DNA from: Chryseobacterium camelliae
GTDB taxonomy: Bacteria > Bacteroidota > Bacteroidia > Flavobacteriales > Weeksellaceae
DNA: 64,000 nt
Direction: 5' to 3'
Assembly: GCF_002770595.1 (NCBI RefSeq)
Contig: NZ_CP022986.1
Span: forward strand, 3,968,001-4,032,000
Under the pieces are notes generated by a model that saw only the letters and a list, made by a program, of their open reading frames with translations, made no database searches and had not been told where the DNA came from. Both the position numbers and the translations under genes were made by a program. This document shows positions 35,701 through 43,660 of the stretch, in pieces. How positions within the stretch are numbered: the first letter of the stretch is position 1; each line of letters opens with the position of its first letter.

Positions 35701-36462
35701 ACTTTTGCTGCTTTTCCGGGAGCATGCTGGGCGAACAATGCAACCGGAGGTACACCTGCTACGGGTTCTACAGGAACCACCACTTCCGGCCTGTGGGTTG
35801 AAGATGGTTTCCTGAATAACGGATCGGTAGGTTCAGCCAAGTTCAATGCTTATTCATCTGGTAGGACAGGATGGCTTAAAACACCTGTCTTTAACCTTTC
35901 CGCAGGAGGGTACAGGGTGAAATTCAATTATGGACTTACCAAATATGCAGATGTAATTGCCAGTACATTAGGTTCAGACGACGTAATTTATTTACTGATC
36001 TCTCAGGACGGAGGTTTAACATGGACTGTTTTGAAGACTTGGAATGCTTCCAATTCGCCTTCCAATACATCAAATGAGTACAGTCTTGACCTGGTTGGCT
36101 ATACTTCTGCCAATACTATGTTTGCTTTTTACGGAAGTGACGGTACAGTAGACGATGCCGAAGATGTTGATTTCTTTGTAGATAATTTCAAAATTGAAGC
36201 TATACCTACCATGGGAACAATTGAGACTGCGGGCAAAAAAGGTATCCAGGTATATCCTAATCCTTTTGAACTGACACTTAATCTATCCGATATTTCTGAT
36301 GTAAAGTCAGTAGGAATAGTGGATATTGCCGGAAGATTGGTGAAAACTATTGCCAATCCTGTTTCTGTTCTTCACCTGGGAGAACTCAAATCAGGCATGT
36401 ATATCCTGATGCTTGAAATGAAGGATGGTACAAGGCAGAGTTTAAAAGTCATCAAGAAATAA
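32716..36462 (+). CDS. Large secreted Fn3-rich adhesin-like protein with T9SS type A domain
   Basis: Exported 1248-residue protein. It has a signal peptide (MKKLLLTCLVALGTAAYAQ), an N-terminal beta domain (about 20-250), then jelly-roll/cleaved-adhesin-like domains (FNEDFSSW..., YTQNFDTT..., ending IDDVSVEA and DNLNISV) alternating with ~90-residue fibronectin-III-like modules of the form LTPTITW...ATGYxxxxGTxPG...YTVNAY. Three such modules are clear, near 450, 545 and 895. The last ~80 residues (IQVYPNPFE ... DIAGRLVKTI ... LKVIKK) are the type A T9SS signal. It is probably cell-surface or released and binds proteins or polysaccharide. First of three related genes. Confidence 0.87.
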   Translation: MKKLLLTCLVALGTAAYAQVGPPQSVSPNPNNGYGFTQSSGTYTPLSASRTIWQSGAAIGTNAVSGEITIPSFKFNGKSYTSLFISNNGFITFGKVPLAATTSGLSTNSPVPNLTEGAVAGFSADLINANTSTSEISYETSGNKFTVQFTDVKVSGGSSAQLLNFQIQLDLSANTVAIMYGNCVSGTSTATGQVGVRGNDGLGDVNNRTGANWTSTAASTLNSSSCTLGTTNGTTVPAAGLTFVYTPGTWLAAPSSYASLPFNEDFSSWANGNSTADLPNVSYWRTWPSRGNNSWRQSDISTANVGFTGTSGWYNNTEGTTTAIAAPAVAPAARFHSYYATAGLTGNMDLYVNLASGGNGLRILSFDYRNNSGADKLDVLLSTDGGATFNSLGSLTTNSSWTKPYYIISSNASNAIVRLAATSDYGSDDIFVDNLNISVSTAPPPCVTITSPVNAATGTSLTPTLTWNTSVGAASYKLSVGTTSGASDIMNGVDVGNVTTYTVPAASALLYGKTYYAKVSPSNSNGTATGCTEISFTTKNIGCPAVTLPASNAINVSLTPTITWSSVTDATGYRLTVGTTPGASNVINNVDMGNVTTYTLSAPLNYSTTYYYTVNAYTATSNSASCTERIFTTVCQPTAAPYTQNFDTTAAGSSSNTNAPTCWSYVETSGSAGYGYVSSTLPASSPNCYYLYNASATTGNIMLVSPQTTNLADGTRRVRFLAKGGSAGYVLQVGTVSDISNPASFTAIGSSITLTSAWAQYVVNIPAGTDQNLAFRHGLGGTTRSIYIDDVSVEAVPACVEPSATSVASVTYKSAAISWTASSSAPNGNYDLYVSTSVTAPAAGATPTVTNVTGPYTLSALNPSTTYYVWVRSNCVSSASLWTSVPVFTTASFCPSVTAPANPAVNVSLTPTITWSAMTGATGYKISMGTAPGTTDVMNNVDVGNVLTYTLATPLNTSTSYFYTVNAYDAQVTSQSCTERVLNTICGPVTPAYTQTFAAFPGACWANNATGGTPATGSTGTTTSGLWVEDGFLNNGSVGSAKFNAYSSGRTGWLKTPVFNLSAGGYRVKFNYGLTKYADVIASTLGSDDVIYLLISQDGGLTWTVLKTWNASNSPSNTSNEYSLDLVGYTSANTMFAFYGSDGTVDDAEDVDFFVDNFKIEAIPTMGTIETAGKKGIQVYPNPFELTLNLSDISDVKSVGIVDIAGRLVKTIANPVSVLHLGELKSGMYILMLEMKDGTRQSLKVIKK

Positions 36463-36484
36463 AGATAAACCATACTTTATTATG

Positions 36485-36516
36485 ATAGCAGCTAATTTTA
36501 GCTGCTATTTTTTTTC
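36485..36516 (+). terminator. Terminator after the first adhesin gene
   Basis: ATAGCAGCT (36485-36493), loop AATTTT, AGCTGCTAT (36500-36508), then a run of T. Confidence 0.88.
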
Positions 36517-36697
36517 AATATAAATAAGGATTTTCTATGATCATTAAAAGTAGGGTGATTATTTTATGTATTTGAAATACAGTGTGTTAATTTAATTCAT
36601 TTTTATGAGATAAAATTAATGGGATTAAACATATGTTTATTATTTTATAAACTATATCAATTTTACTAATTATATTGATAATATAAATGATGATTTA

Positions 36698-36729
36698 TTG
36701 TGTATACCTCAAATTTATTTTTACATTTG
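36698..36729 (+). promoter_or_regulatory. Bacteroidetes-type promoter of the second adhesin gene
   Basis: TTG (36698-36700), 21-bp spacer, TACATTTG (36722-36729): both the -33 and -7 elements match. It is the clearest promoter in the window, and the ATG follows at 36757. Confidence 0.6.
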
Positions 36730-36756
36730 TGATCTAATTATAATTTTTTACCCCTT

Positions 36757-39700
36757 ATGAAACGAATTCTACTCATGTGTATGATGTGGCTGGTTTCCAC
36801 CATGTCTGCACAGATTACCCTGGGCTCGGGTACAAGTAGTGGGCCCGCTCCTGTGAGTACCTACTATGGCTACTCTTACGTACAGCAGATTTTCCCAAAA
36901 TCTGAAATCAATGCCAATGCGGCAGGTAATATTACCGGACTGAAGTTTTATTTATCTTCAACGGCTACACTTACCAATTCCAATGCATGGGTGGTTTATA
37001 TCGGGCATACCAGCAAAACTTCTTTTACTTCCACCTCAGACTGGGTGCCTGTAGCCAATCTTACCAAAGTGTTTGACGGTACGGTAACCAACAATTCAGG
37101 GGTGGTAGAAGTAACCTTCACGACACCATTTGCTTACAACAATGTTGATAATCTGGTGATTGCTGCAGAAGAGAACAAGCAGGGATATGACTCCAACAAT
37201 TCTTCTGAAGCCATGTATGTTTACGCTTCTTCTGCGAATTCAGCGTTGTACTACAGAAATGACTCTACCAATCCGGATCCGGCAGGAACGCTTCCTGCAG
37301 GGACTCAGTATGGAAACAAATCCATTGTTACACTTGTAGGTCTTACGGCGAGTGCAACTCCGTCTTGTCCTGTCATTACAGCTCCAACTGCAGCGGCTAC
37401 CGGTGTTTCTGTGACACCTACAATATCCTGGAGTGCCGTAAACGGTGCAACCGGATATAAGCTGTCTGTGGGAACTACTGCCGGTGGTACAGATGTATTG
37501 AACAACCAGGATATCACGACTGGAAATTCATATACATTTACTACTCCTTTGCTGTACTCTAAGCAATATTATTATTCTGTTAATGCATACAGCTCCGGAG
37601 GAACTTCTGCAGGATGTGCACAGAATAATTTTACAACGGCGAATATTCCGTGCCCAACTGTAACAGCACCTGCTTTGGGGGCTTTTGGCCTCTCTACAAC
37701 CCCAACCATCACATGGACCGCCGTAACAGGGGCAACAGGATATAAATTATCTGTAGGAACTACTGCCGGAGGAACCAATGTTTTGAATAATCAGGATTTA
37801 GGGAATGTAACTACCTACACGTTCTCATCAGCCTTAGCTGCCGGAACAAAATATTATTATACGCTGAATTCATATAATGCAAACTCTACATCTGCATCTT
37901 GTACAGAAAGAACATTCTCTACTTTATGTGCAGCTGCAACGGTATTTTCTCAGAATTTCGACAGTGTAACGACACCGGACTGGCCAATGTGCTGGGGTAA
38001 AGTAGGAAGTGCAGGGAGTGCATATACTCAGGCGAGTACCGCTATGTCTTCCCCGAATAATATGTATATCTATGCATCTTCCACTTCTTCGCTGCCTGTA
38101 GTTTCAATGCCGCCTGTAAGTACATTGCAGTCGGGTAACTACAGACTTAGATTCAAGGCAAGAGGCAACTCAACTGCAGGAGGTAAGATAGAAGTAGGGT
38201 ATCTGACCAACCCTGCCGATGCTACCACATTTGTTAATTTATCTACTTTTACCACGACAAGTACAACTACAGTAGATAATTTTGTAGTAAGCAATATTAC
38301 AGCTCCTTCAGGAGTGACTACTTTAGCTTTCAGACATACCGGAAGCCCTGCATATTCTGTTCTTATTGATGATGTGGTTTATGAACTGGTTCCTTCCTGT
38401 GATGCTCCGTCTTTATTAGCGGCTTCAGCAGTGACGTCAAACAGCGCTACTATATCATGGACTGCTCCTTCTGCTGCGCCAGGTAGTGGATATCAGCTGT
38501 ATTACAGTACATCTTCAACTGCACCTACTGCCGCTACAACTCCAAGTATCGCCAGTATAACATCAACAACGGCTAACTTACCGGCTACTTTAAGTGCATC
38601 TACTCAATATTATGTATGGGTAAGATCCAATTGCGGAAGTTCTCAGAGTGCGTGGTCTTCTGTGCTGACATTCACCACTGACTGTCTGCCTGTTTCAACA
38701 TTGCCATGGTCTGAAAACTTTGATGCCATGACTACTGTTGGCGCCAATATACTTCCAACATGCTGGGCTTCTACAGCAGGAGGATATAGCTCTACGGAAA
38801 ACTATACTTCTGCAACCACTGCCGGAAATACCTACAACGATCCTAAGTCGGCACCAAATTATGTAACGATTTATTATCCTAGCACCAATGCAGCTTATCT
38901 TTGGACGCCTAAATTTGCCCTTACAGCCGGACAGTCTTATGACTTTACCTTCTATTGGGTAGGCGACGGTCTTACCGGATGGCAGGGAGATGTAGTGGTA
39001 AACGGCACACAGTCTGCTACCGGAGCTACTTCATTAAATACCTTCCTAACGCCTACTCAGACTGCTACCGGAGGTTCAGAAAGTACCAACTATACCAAGG
39101 TGAAAGTAACATTTGTTCCTACTGCAACAGGAAACTATACTTTTGGTGTTAAGACATTGGCTACAACCTATGCACCTTATTATTTAGGATTTGATGATTT
39201 CAACCTGATGCTGTCTCCTGCATGTGCAGAACCAGCAGCACTGAGTGTATCTTCAGTTACTACATCAGGAGCAACCCTGTCATGGACAGCGCCTGCAACG
39301 GCACCTTCCGGATACCAGGTGTATTACAGTACTTCATCAACAGCGCCTACAGCTACAACAACTCCTACCATTACAGGAGTTACGGGTACAACGACTACGT
39401 TGCCGAATCTGACGCCAGGGACTACCTATTATGTATGGGTAAGATCCAACTGCGGAAGTTCACAGAGTATCTGGTCATCATCAGTATCCTTTACTACGGC
39501 ATGTGTGGCCACAACTGTTCCGTATACCTTGAATTTTGACAATGTAACGGTACCTTCATTACCGGTTTGCGGATCTGTAGTCAATGCAGGATCAGGTAAA
39601 CAGTGGGTAACAGCAGCTGCACCTACCGATATTACCGGATTCAACTCCAATGTCCTGAAATATGGATTCGATGGTACCAATGCAGCCAATGCATGGTTCT

Positions 39701-40251
39701 TCACCCAAGGGCTTACCCTTACCGCAGGTACACAATATACTATTTCATATAAATATGGAAACAACAGTACATTCTATACTGAAAAAATGAAAGTAGCATA
39801 CGGAACTTCTGCAACAGTTGCCGGAATGACCAGCGTACTGGCAGACTACAGTACGATCAATGATAATACCCTTCATACAGAAAGTATCACGTTCACGCCA
39901 ACAGCTTCAGGAACTTATTATTTCGGGTTCAATGCTTACTCGGCTGCCAACCAGTATAACCTTTATGTAGATGATATCAGTATTATCAATGCAGCATTGG
40001 GAACTTCCGAAGTTGCCGGTAACAGAAATGATATCAGAGTGTATCCTAATCCGTTTACAGAGGTGCTGCATATTTCTGACATTTCCAAAGTGAAGTCAAT
40101 ATCAGTAACTGATGTTGCGGGAAGATTAGTGAAAACCTTTGCCAATCCTGCCGAAGCGCTTCACTTAAGCGAACTGAATTCAGGAATGTATCTGGTAACA
40201 CTGGATATGAAAGATGGTTCTAAACAGACAATCAAAGTCATTAAGAAATAA
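36757..40251 (+). CDS. Large secreted Fn3-rich adhesin-like protein with T9SS type A domain (second copy)
   Basis: Exported 1164-residue protein with signal peptide (MKRILLMCMMWLVSTMSAQ). The N-terminal domain (about 20-200; PVSTYYGYSYVQQIFPKSEI) is shared with the third gene, not the first. Next are two ~90-residue modules like those of the first protein (TPTISWSAVNGATGYKLSVG; TPTITWTAVTGATGYKLSVG), a cleaved-adhesin-like domain, two classical Fn3 domains (TISWTAPSAAPGSGYQLYYS; TLSWTAPATAPSGYQVYYS), two further jelly-roll domains (SENFDAM; LNFDNVTV) and the type A T9SS end (IRVYPNPFTEVLHISD ... IKVIKK). It has its own promoter and terminator. Surface adhesion is inferred. Confidence 0.87.
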   Translation: MKRILLMCMMWLVSTMSAQITLGSGTSSGPAPVSTYYGYSYVQQIFPKSEINANAAGNITGLKFYLSSTATLTNSNAWVVYIGHTSKTSFTSTSDWVPVANLTKVFDGTVTNNSGVVEVTFTTPFAYNNVDNLVIAAEENKQGYDSNNSSEAMYVYASSANSALYYRNDSTNPDPAGTLPAGTQYGNKSIVTLVGLTASATPSCPVITAPTAAATGVSVTPTISWSAVNGATGYKLSVGTTAGGTDVLNNQDITTGNSYTFTTPLLYSKQYYYSVNAYSSGGTSAGCAQNNFTTANIPCPTVTAPALGAFGLSTTPTITWTAVTGATGYKLSVGTTAGGTNVLNNQDLGNVTTYTFSSALAAGTKYYYTLNSYNANSTSASCTERTFSTLCAAATVFSQNFDSVTTPDWPMCWGKVGSAGSAYTQASTAMSSPNNMYIYASSTSSLPVVSMPPVSTLQSGNYRLRFKARGNSTAGGKIEVGYLTNPADATTFVNLSTFTTTSTTTVDNFVVSNITAPSGVTTLAFRHTGSPAYSVLIDDVVYELVPSCDAPSLLAASAVTSNSATISWTAPSAAPGSGYQLYYSTSSTAPTAATTPSIASITSTTANLPATLSASTQYYVWVRSNCGSSQSAWSSVLTFTTDCLPVSTLPWSENFDAMTTVGANILPTCWASTAGGYSSTENYTSATTAGNTYNDPKSAPNYVTIYYPSTNAAYLWTPKFALTAGQSYDFTFYWVGDGLTGWQGDVVVNGTQSATGATSLNTFLTPTQTATGGSESTNYTKVKVTFVPTATGNYTFGVKTLATTYAPYYLGFDDFNLMLSPACAEPAALSVSSVTTSGATLSWTAPATAPSGYQVYYSTSSTAPTATTTPTITGVTGTTTTLPNLTPGTTYYVWVRSNCGSSQSIWSSSVSFTTACVATTVPYTLNFDNVTVPSLPVCGSVVNAGSGKQWVTAAAPTDITGFNSNVLKYGFDGTNAANAWFFTQGLTLTAGTQYTISYKYGNNSTFYTEKMKVAYGTSATVAGMTSVLADYSTINDNTLHTESITFTPTASGTYYFGFNAYSAANQYNLYVDDISIINAALGTSEVAGNRNDIRVYPNPFTEVLHISDISKVKSISVTDVAGRLVKTFANPAEALHLSELNSGMYLVTLDMKDGSKQTIKVIKK

Positions 40252-40272
40252 TCATCAGATACCATAAAAATG

Positions 40273-40304
40273 AATAGCGGCAATATTGCCGCTATTTTTT
40301 TTGT
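40273..40304 (+). terminator. Terminator after the second adhesin gene
   Basis: Perfect 24-bp palindrome (40273-40296; half-site AATAGCGGCAAT), followed by a run of T. Confidence 0.88.
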
Positions 40305-40381
40305 TTAAAAATTTAATTTTATGCATTCAATACAGAAAGTTATTAGTAATTTTAAAACAAGAATAGTTAATTAATAAATTT

Positions 40382-42349
40382 ATGGTAAAAATTTTATTTT
40401 CATGCTTGTTAATGATAAGCCTGTCATTATCTGCCCAGATTAATCTGGGAACGGGAAGTACGGATGTCGGTGCAGCTCCGGTAAGTACCTATTACGGATA
40501 CTCTTATACACAGCAGATTTATACGAAACAGGAAATCAATGCGAACGCAGCAGGGAGTATTACAGGGTTGAAGTTCTATTTGGACCCATCCATGTCTTTA
40601 ACCAACTCATCCGATTGGGTAGTTTATTTAGGACATACCTCTAAAAATTCCTTCTCATCGGATATGGACTGGGTGCCGGTATCTCAGCTTACACAGGTGT
40701 ATTCCGGGACAATTAGCAATAATAATGGAGTGGTAGAAGTTACTTTTGCTACTCCTTTCGCTTATAATAACACGGACAACCTGGTCCTTGCCGCGAGAGA
40801 AAATACCCCGGGATATGATACGAATGATAATGATGAAACTTTGTATGTCTATGAAGGAGCATCAGGATCCTCGATCTATTTCAAGGACGATACAATAATC
40901 CCTGATCCCGCTTCTCCTCCTGCCGGGAATTTAGTATCCTACAAATCGGTAATAACTTTTGCCGGACTTACAGGTAGCAGCCTGCCTGCATGTCCGACTA
41001 TTGTTTATCCTTCGGCCAGTTCAGGATTAGTTCCGCTTTCACCAAACATAACATGGATTGCCTCACCTGGTGCTACCGGTTATAAAGTTTCCATAGGAAC
41101 AACGCCGGGAGGAACAAATGTAGTGAACCAGCAATCTGTAACCACAAATGTATTCACTCCTTCTACGCCACTTGCACAGGACACCAACCATTATATGAGG
41201 GTTATTGCAGTAGGTCCCGGAGGCGAATCTGCCGGCTGTACAGAAATGATGTTCAAGACGGTACCTCCGCCTCCTGCAAATGATGACTGTTCAGGAGCTA
41301 TAGCTCTTACGGTGAACCCGGATATGAACTGTAGCAGTACGGCCCAGGGGTATACGCTGGGAGCCACAGATTCCGGATTGATTCCTGATCCTTGTTATGG
41401 GGAGCCGGATGATGATGTCTGGTTCAAATTTGTAGCAACGGCTACCGAACATCATATTTCCCTCAATAATGTGGTGTCCATAGGAAACACTACAGACGAT
41501 AACGATACGTATTTCCAGGTGTTCAGCGGAAGCTGTGGAAGTCTTTCCAGTATTCTGTGTTCAGATCCTGCTTCAGCAGTGTTGAGCAACCTTACCGTTG
41601 GCGATACCTATTATATAAGAGTTTACAGTTACTATGGTGCAGGAAGCAATCAGAGTTTTAATATCTGTGTAGGCACTTTACCGCCTCCGCCTGTTAATGA
41701 CAGCTGCTCTGGCGCTCTAGTGGCTTCTTCATTCCCGTATACCTATGTGCAGGCTGATGGAGCAGGGGCTACTAATAATTCAGGCTTCATTACGGCATGC
41801 AGCAATGAAATGAACGATGGAACTTGGTTTACCTTTACAGGGAACGGAAACGACTTTACTGTTTCTGTAAATATGCCTGCCGGAAGTAGTTTTGACCCTC
41901 AGATCGGTGTATATACAGGAACGTGCGGCAGTCTGGTGTGCGACGGTACGGAAGATCAGGGACTTGAAGGCGAAGAAGAAACCATCACCTTCAACACTAC
42001 TGCCGGAACAGTGTATTATGTTAATGTAGGAGATTACAGCGGATTTACAGATAATCTTGAAGGTGCCTTTACCATTAATATCACCAATAATAATCTGGGG
42101 ACTTCTGAAACAATAAAATCCAGAAAAGACATGCAGGTATATCCTAACCCTTTCACTGAAGTATTCCATATTTCAAATGCCGATAAGGTAACCTCTGCTT
42201 ACATATCGGATATGTCAGGAAGAGTGGTTAAAACCATTTCCAATCCGGGGACAGCCATTCATGCCGGGGAACTGGGCTCAGGAATGTATATGGTAACGCT
42301 GGAACTGAAAGACGGATCGAGACAGACCCTGAAAATAATTAAAAAGTAA
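40382..42349 (+). CDS. Secreted T9SS type A protein with Fn3-like and PPC-like domains (third copy)
   Basis: Exported 655-residue protein with a signal peptide (MVKILFSCLLMISLSLSAQ). The first ~200 residues are closely similar to the N-terminus of the preceding protein (PVSTYYGYSYTQQIY; SITGLKFYL). One LSPNITW...ATGYKVSIGTTPGG module follows, then two bacterial pre-peptidase C-terminal (PPC)-like beta domains, each starting NDDCSGAIAL or NDSCSGALVA, then the type A T9SS signal (MQVYPNPFTEVFHIS ... LKIIKK). The protein is a shortened relative in which PPC-like domains replace the adhesin domains. Terminators follow. Confidence 0.87.
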   Translation: MVKILFSCLLMISLSLSAQINLGTGSTDVGAAPVSTYYGYSYTQQIYTKQEINANAAGSITGLKFYLDPSMSLTNSSDWVVYLGHTSKNSFSSDMDWVPVSQLTQVYSGTISNNNGVVEVTFATPFAYNNTDNLVLAARENTPGYDTNDNDETLYVYEGASGSSIYFKDDTIIPDPASPPAGNLVSYKSVITFAGLTGSSLPACPTIVYPSASSGLVPLSPNITWIASPGATGYKVSIGTTPGGTNVVNQQSVTTNVFTPSTPLAQDTNHYMRVIAVGPGGESAGCTEMMFKTVPPPPANDDCSGAIALTVNPDMNCSSTAQGYTLGATDSGLIPDPCYGEPDDDVWFKFVATATEHHISLNNVVSIGNTTDDNDTYFQVFSGSCGSLSSILCSDPASAVLSNLTVGDTYYIRVYSYYGAGSNQSFNICVGTLPPPPVNDSCSGALVASSFPYTYVQADGAGATNNSGFITACSNEMNDGTWFTFTGNGNDFTVSVNMPAGSSFDPQIGVYTGTCGSLVCDGTEDQGLEGEEETITFNTTAGTVYYVNVGDYSGFTDNLEGAFTINITNNNLGTSETIKSRKDMQVYPNPFTEVFHISNADKVTSAYISDMSGRVVKTISNPGTAIHAGELGSGMYMVTLELKDGSRQTLKIIKK

Positions 42350-42417
42350 CTGATACTGAAAGCGGCTCTGAATAGACTGCATCCTAAAGTTTAGACAAGA
42401 TTAAATAATATTTGATA

Positions 42418-42454
42418 GGAAAGAGTCTGGTACTGTACCGGACTCTTTCCTTTT
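42418..42454 (+). terminator. Terminator after the third adhesin gene
   Basis: GGAAAGAGTCTGGTAC (42418-42433) pairs with 42435-42450 with one G-U position; a T run follows. Confidence 0.85.
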
Positions 42455-42501
42455 AAATTAAGTGTAAACAGGGGTCATTTAACCTGTATGATATAAAGCA
42501 A

Positions 42502-42532
42502 GCAGGGAAGCATAAACTTCCCTGTTGTTTTT
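42502..42532 (+). terminator. Second tandem terminator-like hairpin
   Basis: GCAGGGAAG (42502-42510), loop CATAAA, CTTCCCTGT (42517-42525), then GTTTTTT. With no gene between it and the previous terminator, it is a backup terminator or the end of a short unseen transcript. Confidence 0.6.
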
Positions 42533-42571
42533 TCAGCTTTATTGAAAAGCATGGTATATGATAAATTTACA

Positions 42572-42733
42572 TTATTTATTTGCCGGAACTGGCTGAAGAT
42601 CACCGGTGTTCAATGTTGAAAAAACGGCCGGGAAAAAAGTAACCAGTATAAAATAAATGACAACCATTAATACGATTAAAGAGAAAAGGATAACGACTAA
42701 AGTATTGGGCTTGTTTTTCTTTGTTGGTTCCAT
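42572..42733 (-). CDS. Small single-helix membrane protein behind the K+ channel
   Basis: A 53-residue protein from the ATG ending at 42733 (MEPTKKNKPN); the longer in-frame start at 42805 would run into the channel gene and is unlikely. It has a basic N-terminus, one hydrophobic helix at about 11-32 (TLVVILFSLIVLMVVIYFILV) and a short polar tail ending PVPANK. It starts 41 bp after the channel stop on the same strand, so it is probably co-transcribed. No family is recognised. A role as a small channel partner is only an inference from position. Confidence 0.55.
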   Translation of the reverse strand: MEPTKKNKPNTLVVILFSLIVLMVVIYFILVTFFPAVFSTLNTGDLQPVPANK

Positions 42734-42774
42734 GATTCTGTGGTATTTTGTTAATAGATATTTGATGTTGAAAC

Positions 42775-43602
42775 CTAAGCTAATTTCTTGCCACATTGCT
42801 TGCAATACCGGGCATCGTCATCAATATCTTCATTTCCGCACCGCTCACAGACCTTTTCCAGGTTCTGGCGTTTATTGCGCATCTCAGCCGTTACGATCCC
42901 GGTAGGAACGGCAATAATGGAATAACCGGCCAGCATCAGGATAACCGCAAAAAATTTACCCAGTGGAGTAATAGGGGAAACATCCCCGTAACCAACGGTA
43001 GTCACGGTAACCACGGCCCAGTAGATGGATTGCGGAATGGTTTCAAATCCGGGCCTTCCGCCTTCTACCATAAACATCATGGAGCCCACGATAACAGAGA
43101 AGATGATAAGGAACAATAAGAAAATGTAAATTTTTCTTGAGCTGTTCTTCAGGGCCCTTACAATCAGGTAGCCGTCGTTCATGAAATCCAGGAGATTGAA
43201 GATCCTGAAAATTCTCAGCATCCTGAGCATCCTGAAAATCAGGAAATATTTGGTGACCGGAAAGAAAAAACTAAGGTAAAAAGGAGTAAGTGCCAGGAAA
43301 TCTATGATTCCGAAAAAACTGAAAATATAATTCCTCTTATTCTTTACCACGGCAATTCGCATCCAGTATTCGATGGTGAATAAGATTGAAATAATCCACT
43401 CCAGGATAAGAAAGGTATAGTGGTACTGTTTTCCCAGTTTGGGAATGCTCTCCGTCATGATGATGGCGGTGCTCGCAAAAATAAGGGATAGCAGGACGAT
43501 ATCGAATAATTTTCCGAGCCGGGTATCCGATCGGTAAATAATTCTGTACAGGAACCTCTTCCACAGCACATCTTCGGGAACAAGGTTGTGTTCTCTTTCC
43601 AT
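42775..43602 (-). CDS. Voltage-gated-type K+ channel with C-terminal zinc ribbon
   Basis: Six-helix cation channel subunit, 275 residues. S1-S3 span about 28-125. S4 carries Arg at every third position (FRMLRMLRIFRIFNLL), as in voltage sensors. The pore loop has the K+ filter TVTTVGYGDVSP, and S6 ends near AGYSIIAVPTGIV. After S6 a short linker leads to CERCGNEDIDDDARYCKQCGKKLA, a CxxC-x11-CxxC zinc ribbon not part of the standard channel fold. It would sit in the cytoplasm at the pore exit. The start near 43602 follows a minus-strand -7 box (CAAACATA, 43644-43651). Confidence 0.9.
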   Translation of the reverse strand: MEREHNLVPEDVLWKRFLYRIIYRSDTRLGKLFDIVLLSLIFASTAIIMTESIPKLGKQYHYTFLILEWIISILFTIEYWMRIAVVKNKRNYIFSFFGIIDFLALTPFYLSFFFPVTKYFLIFRMLRMLRIFRIFNLLDFMNDGYLIVRALKNSSRKIYIFLLFLIIFSVIVGSMMFMVEGGRPGFETIPQSIYWAVVTVTTVGYGDVSPITPLGKFFAVILMLAGYSIIAVPTGIVTAEMRNKRQNLEKVCERCGNEDIDDDARYCKQCGKKLA

Positions 43603-43632
43603 GTATCGGTTTTTACTTATTTAAATTATCCC

Positions 43633-43651
43633 TATTTTCGTAACAAACATA
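43633..43651. promoter_or_regulatory. Divergent -7 boxes, channel and nif3-like gene
   Basis: CAAACATA (43644-43651) reads TATGTTTG on the minus strand, toward the channel. TATTTTCG (43633-43640) is a near-match on the plus strand, 20 bp before the ATG at 43661. Confidence 0.35.
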
Positions 43652-43660
43652 CAGAATAAA

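Noticed and set aside
32716..42349. Many repeated DNA words, considered as CRISPR or satellite repeats
   Set aside because: They are in frame, diverged, and encode Fn3-like protein modules; there are no uniform spacers.
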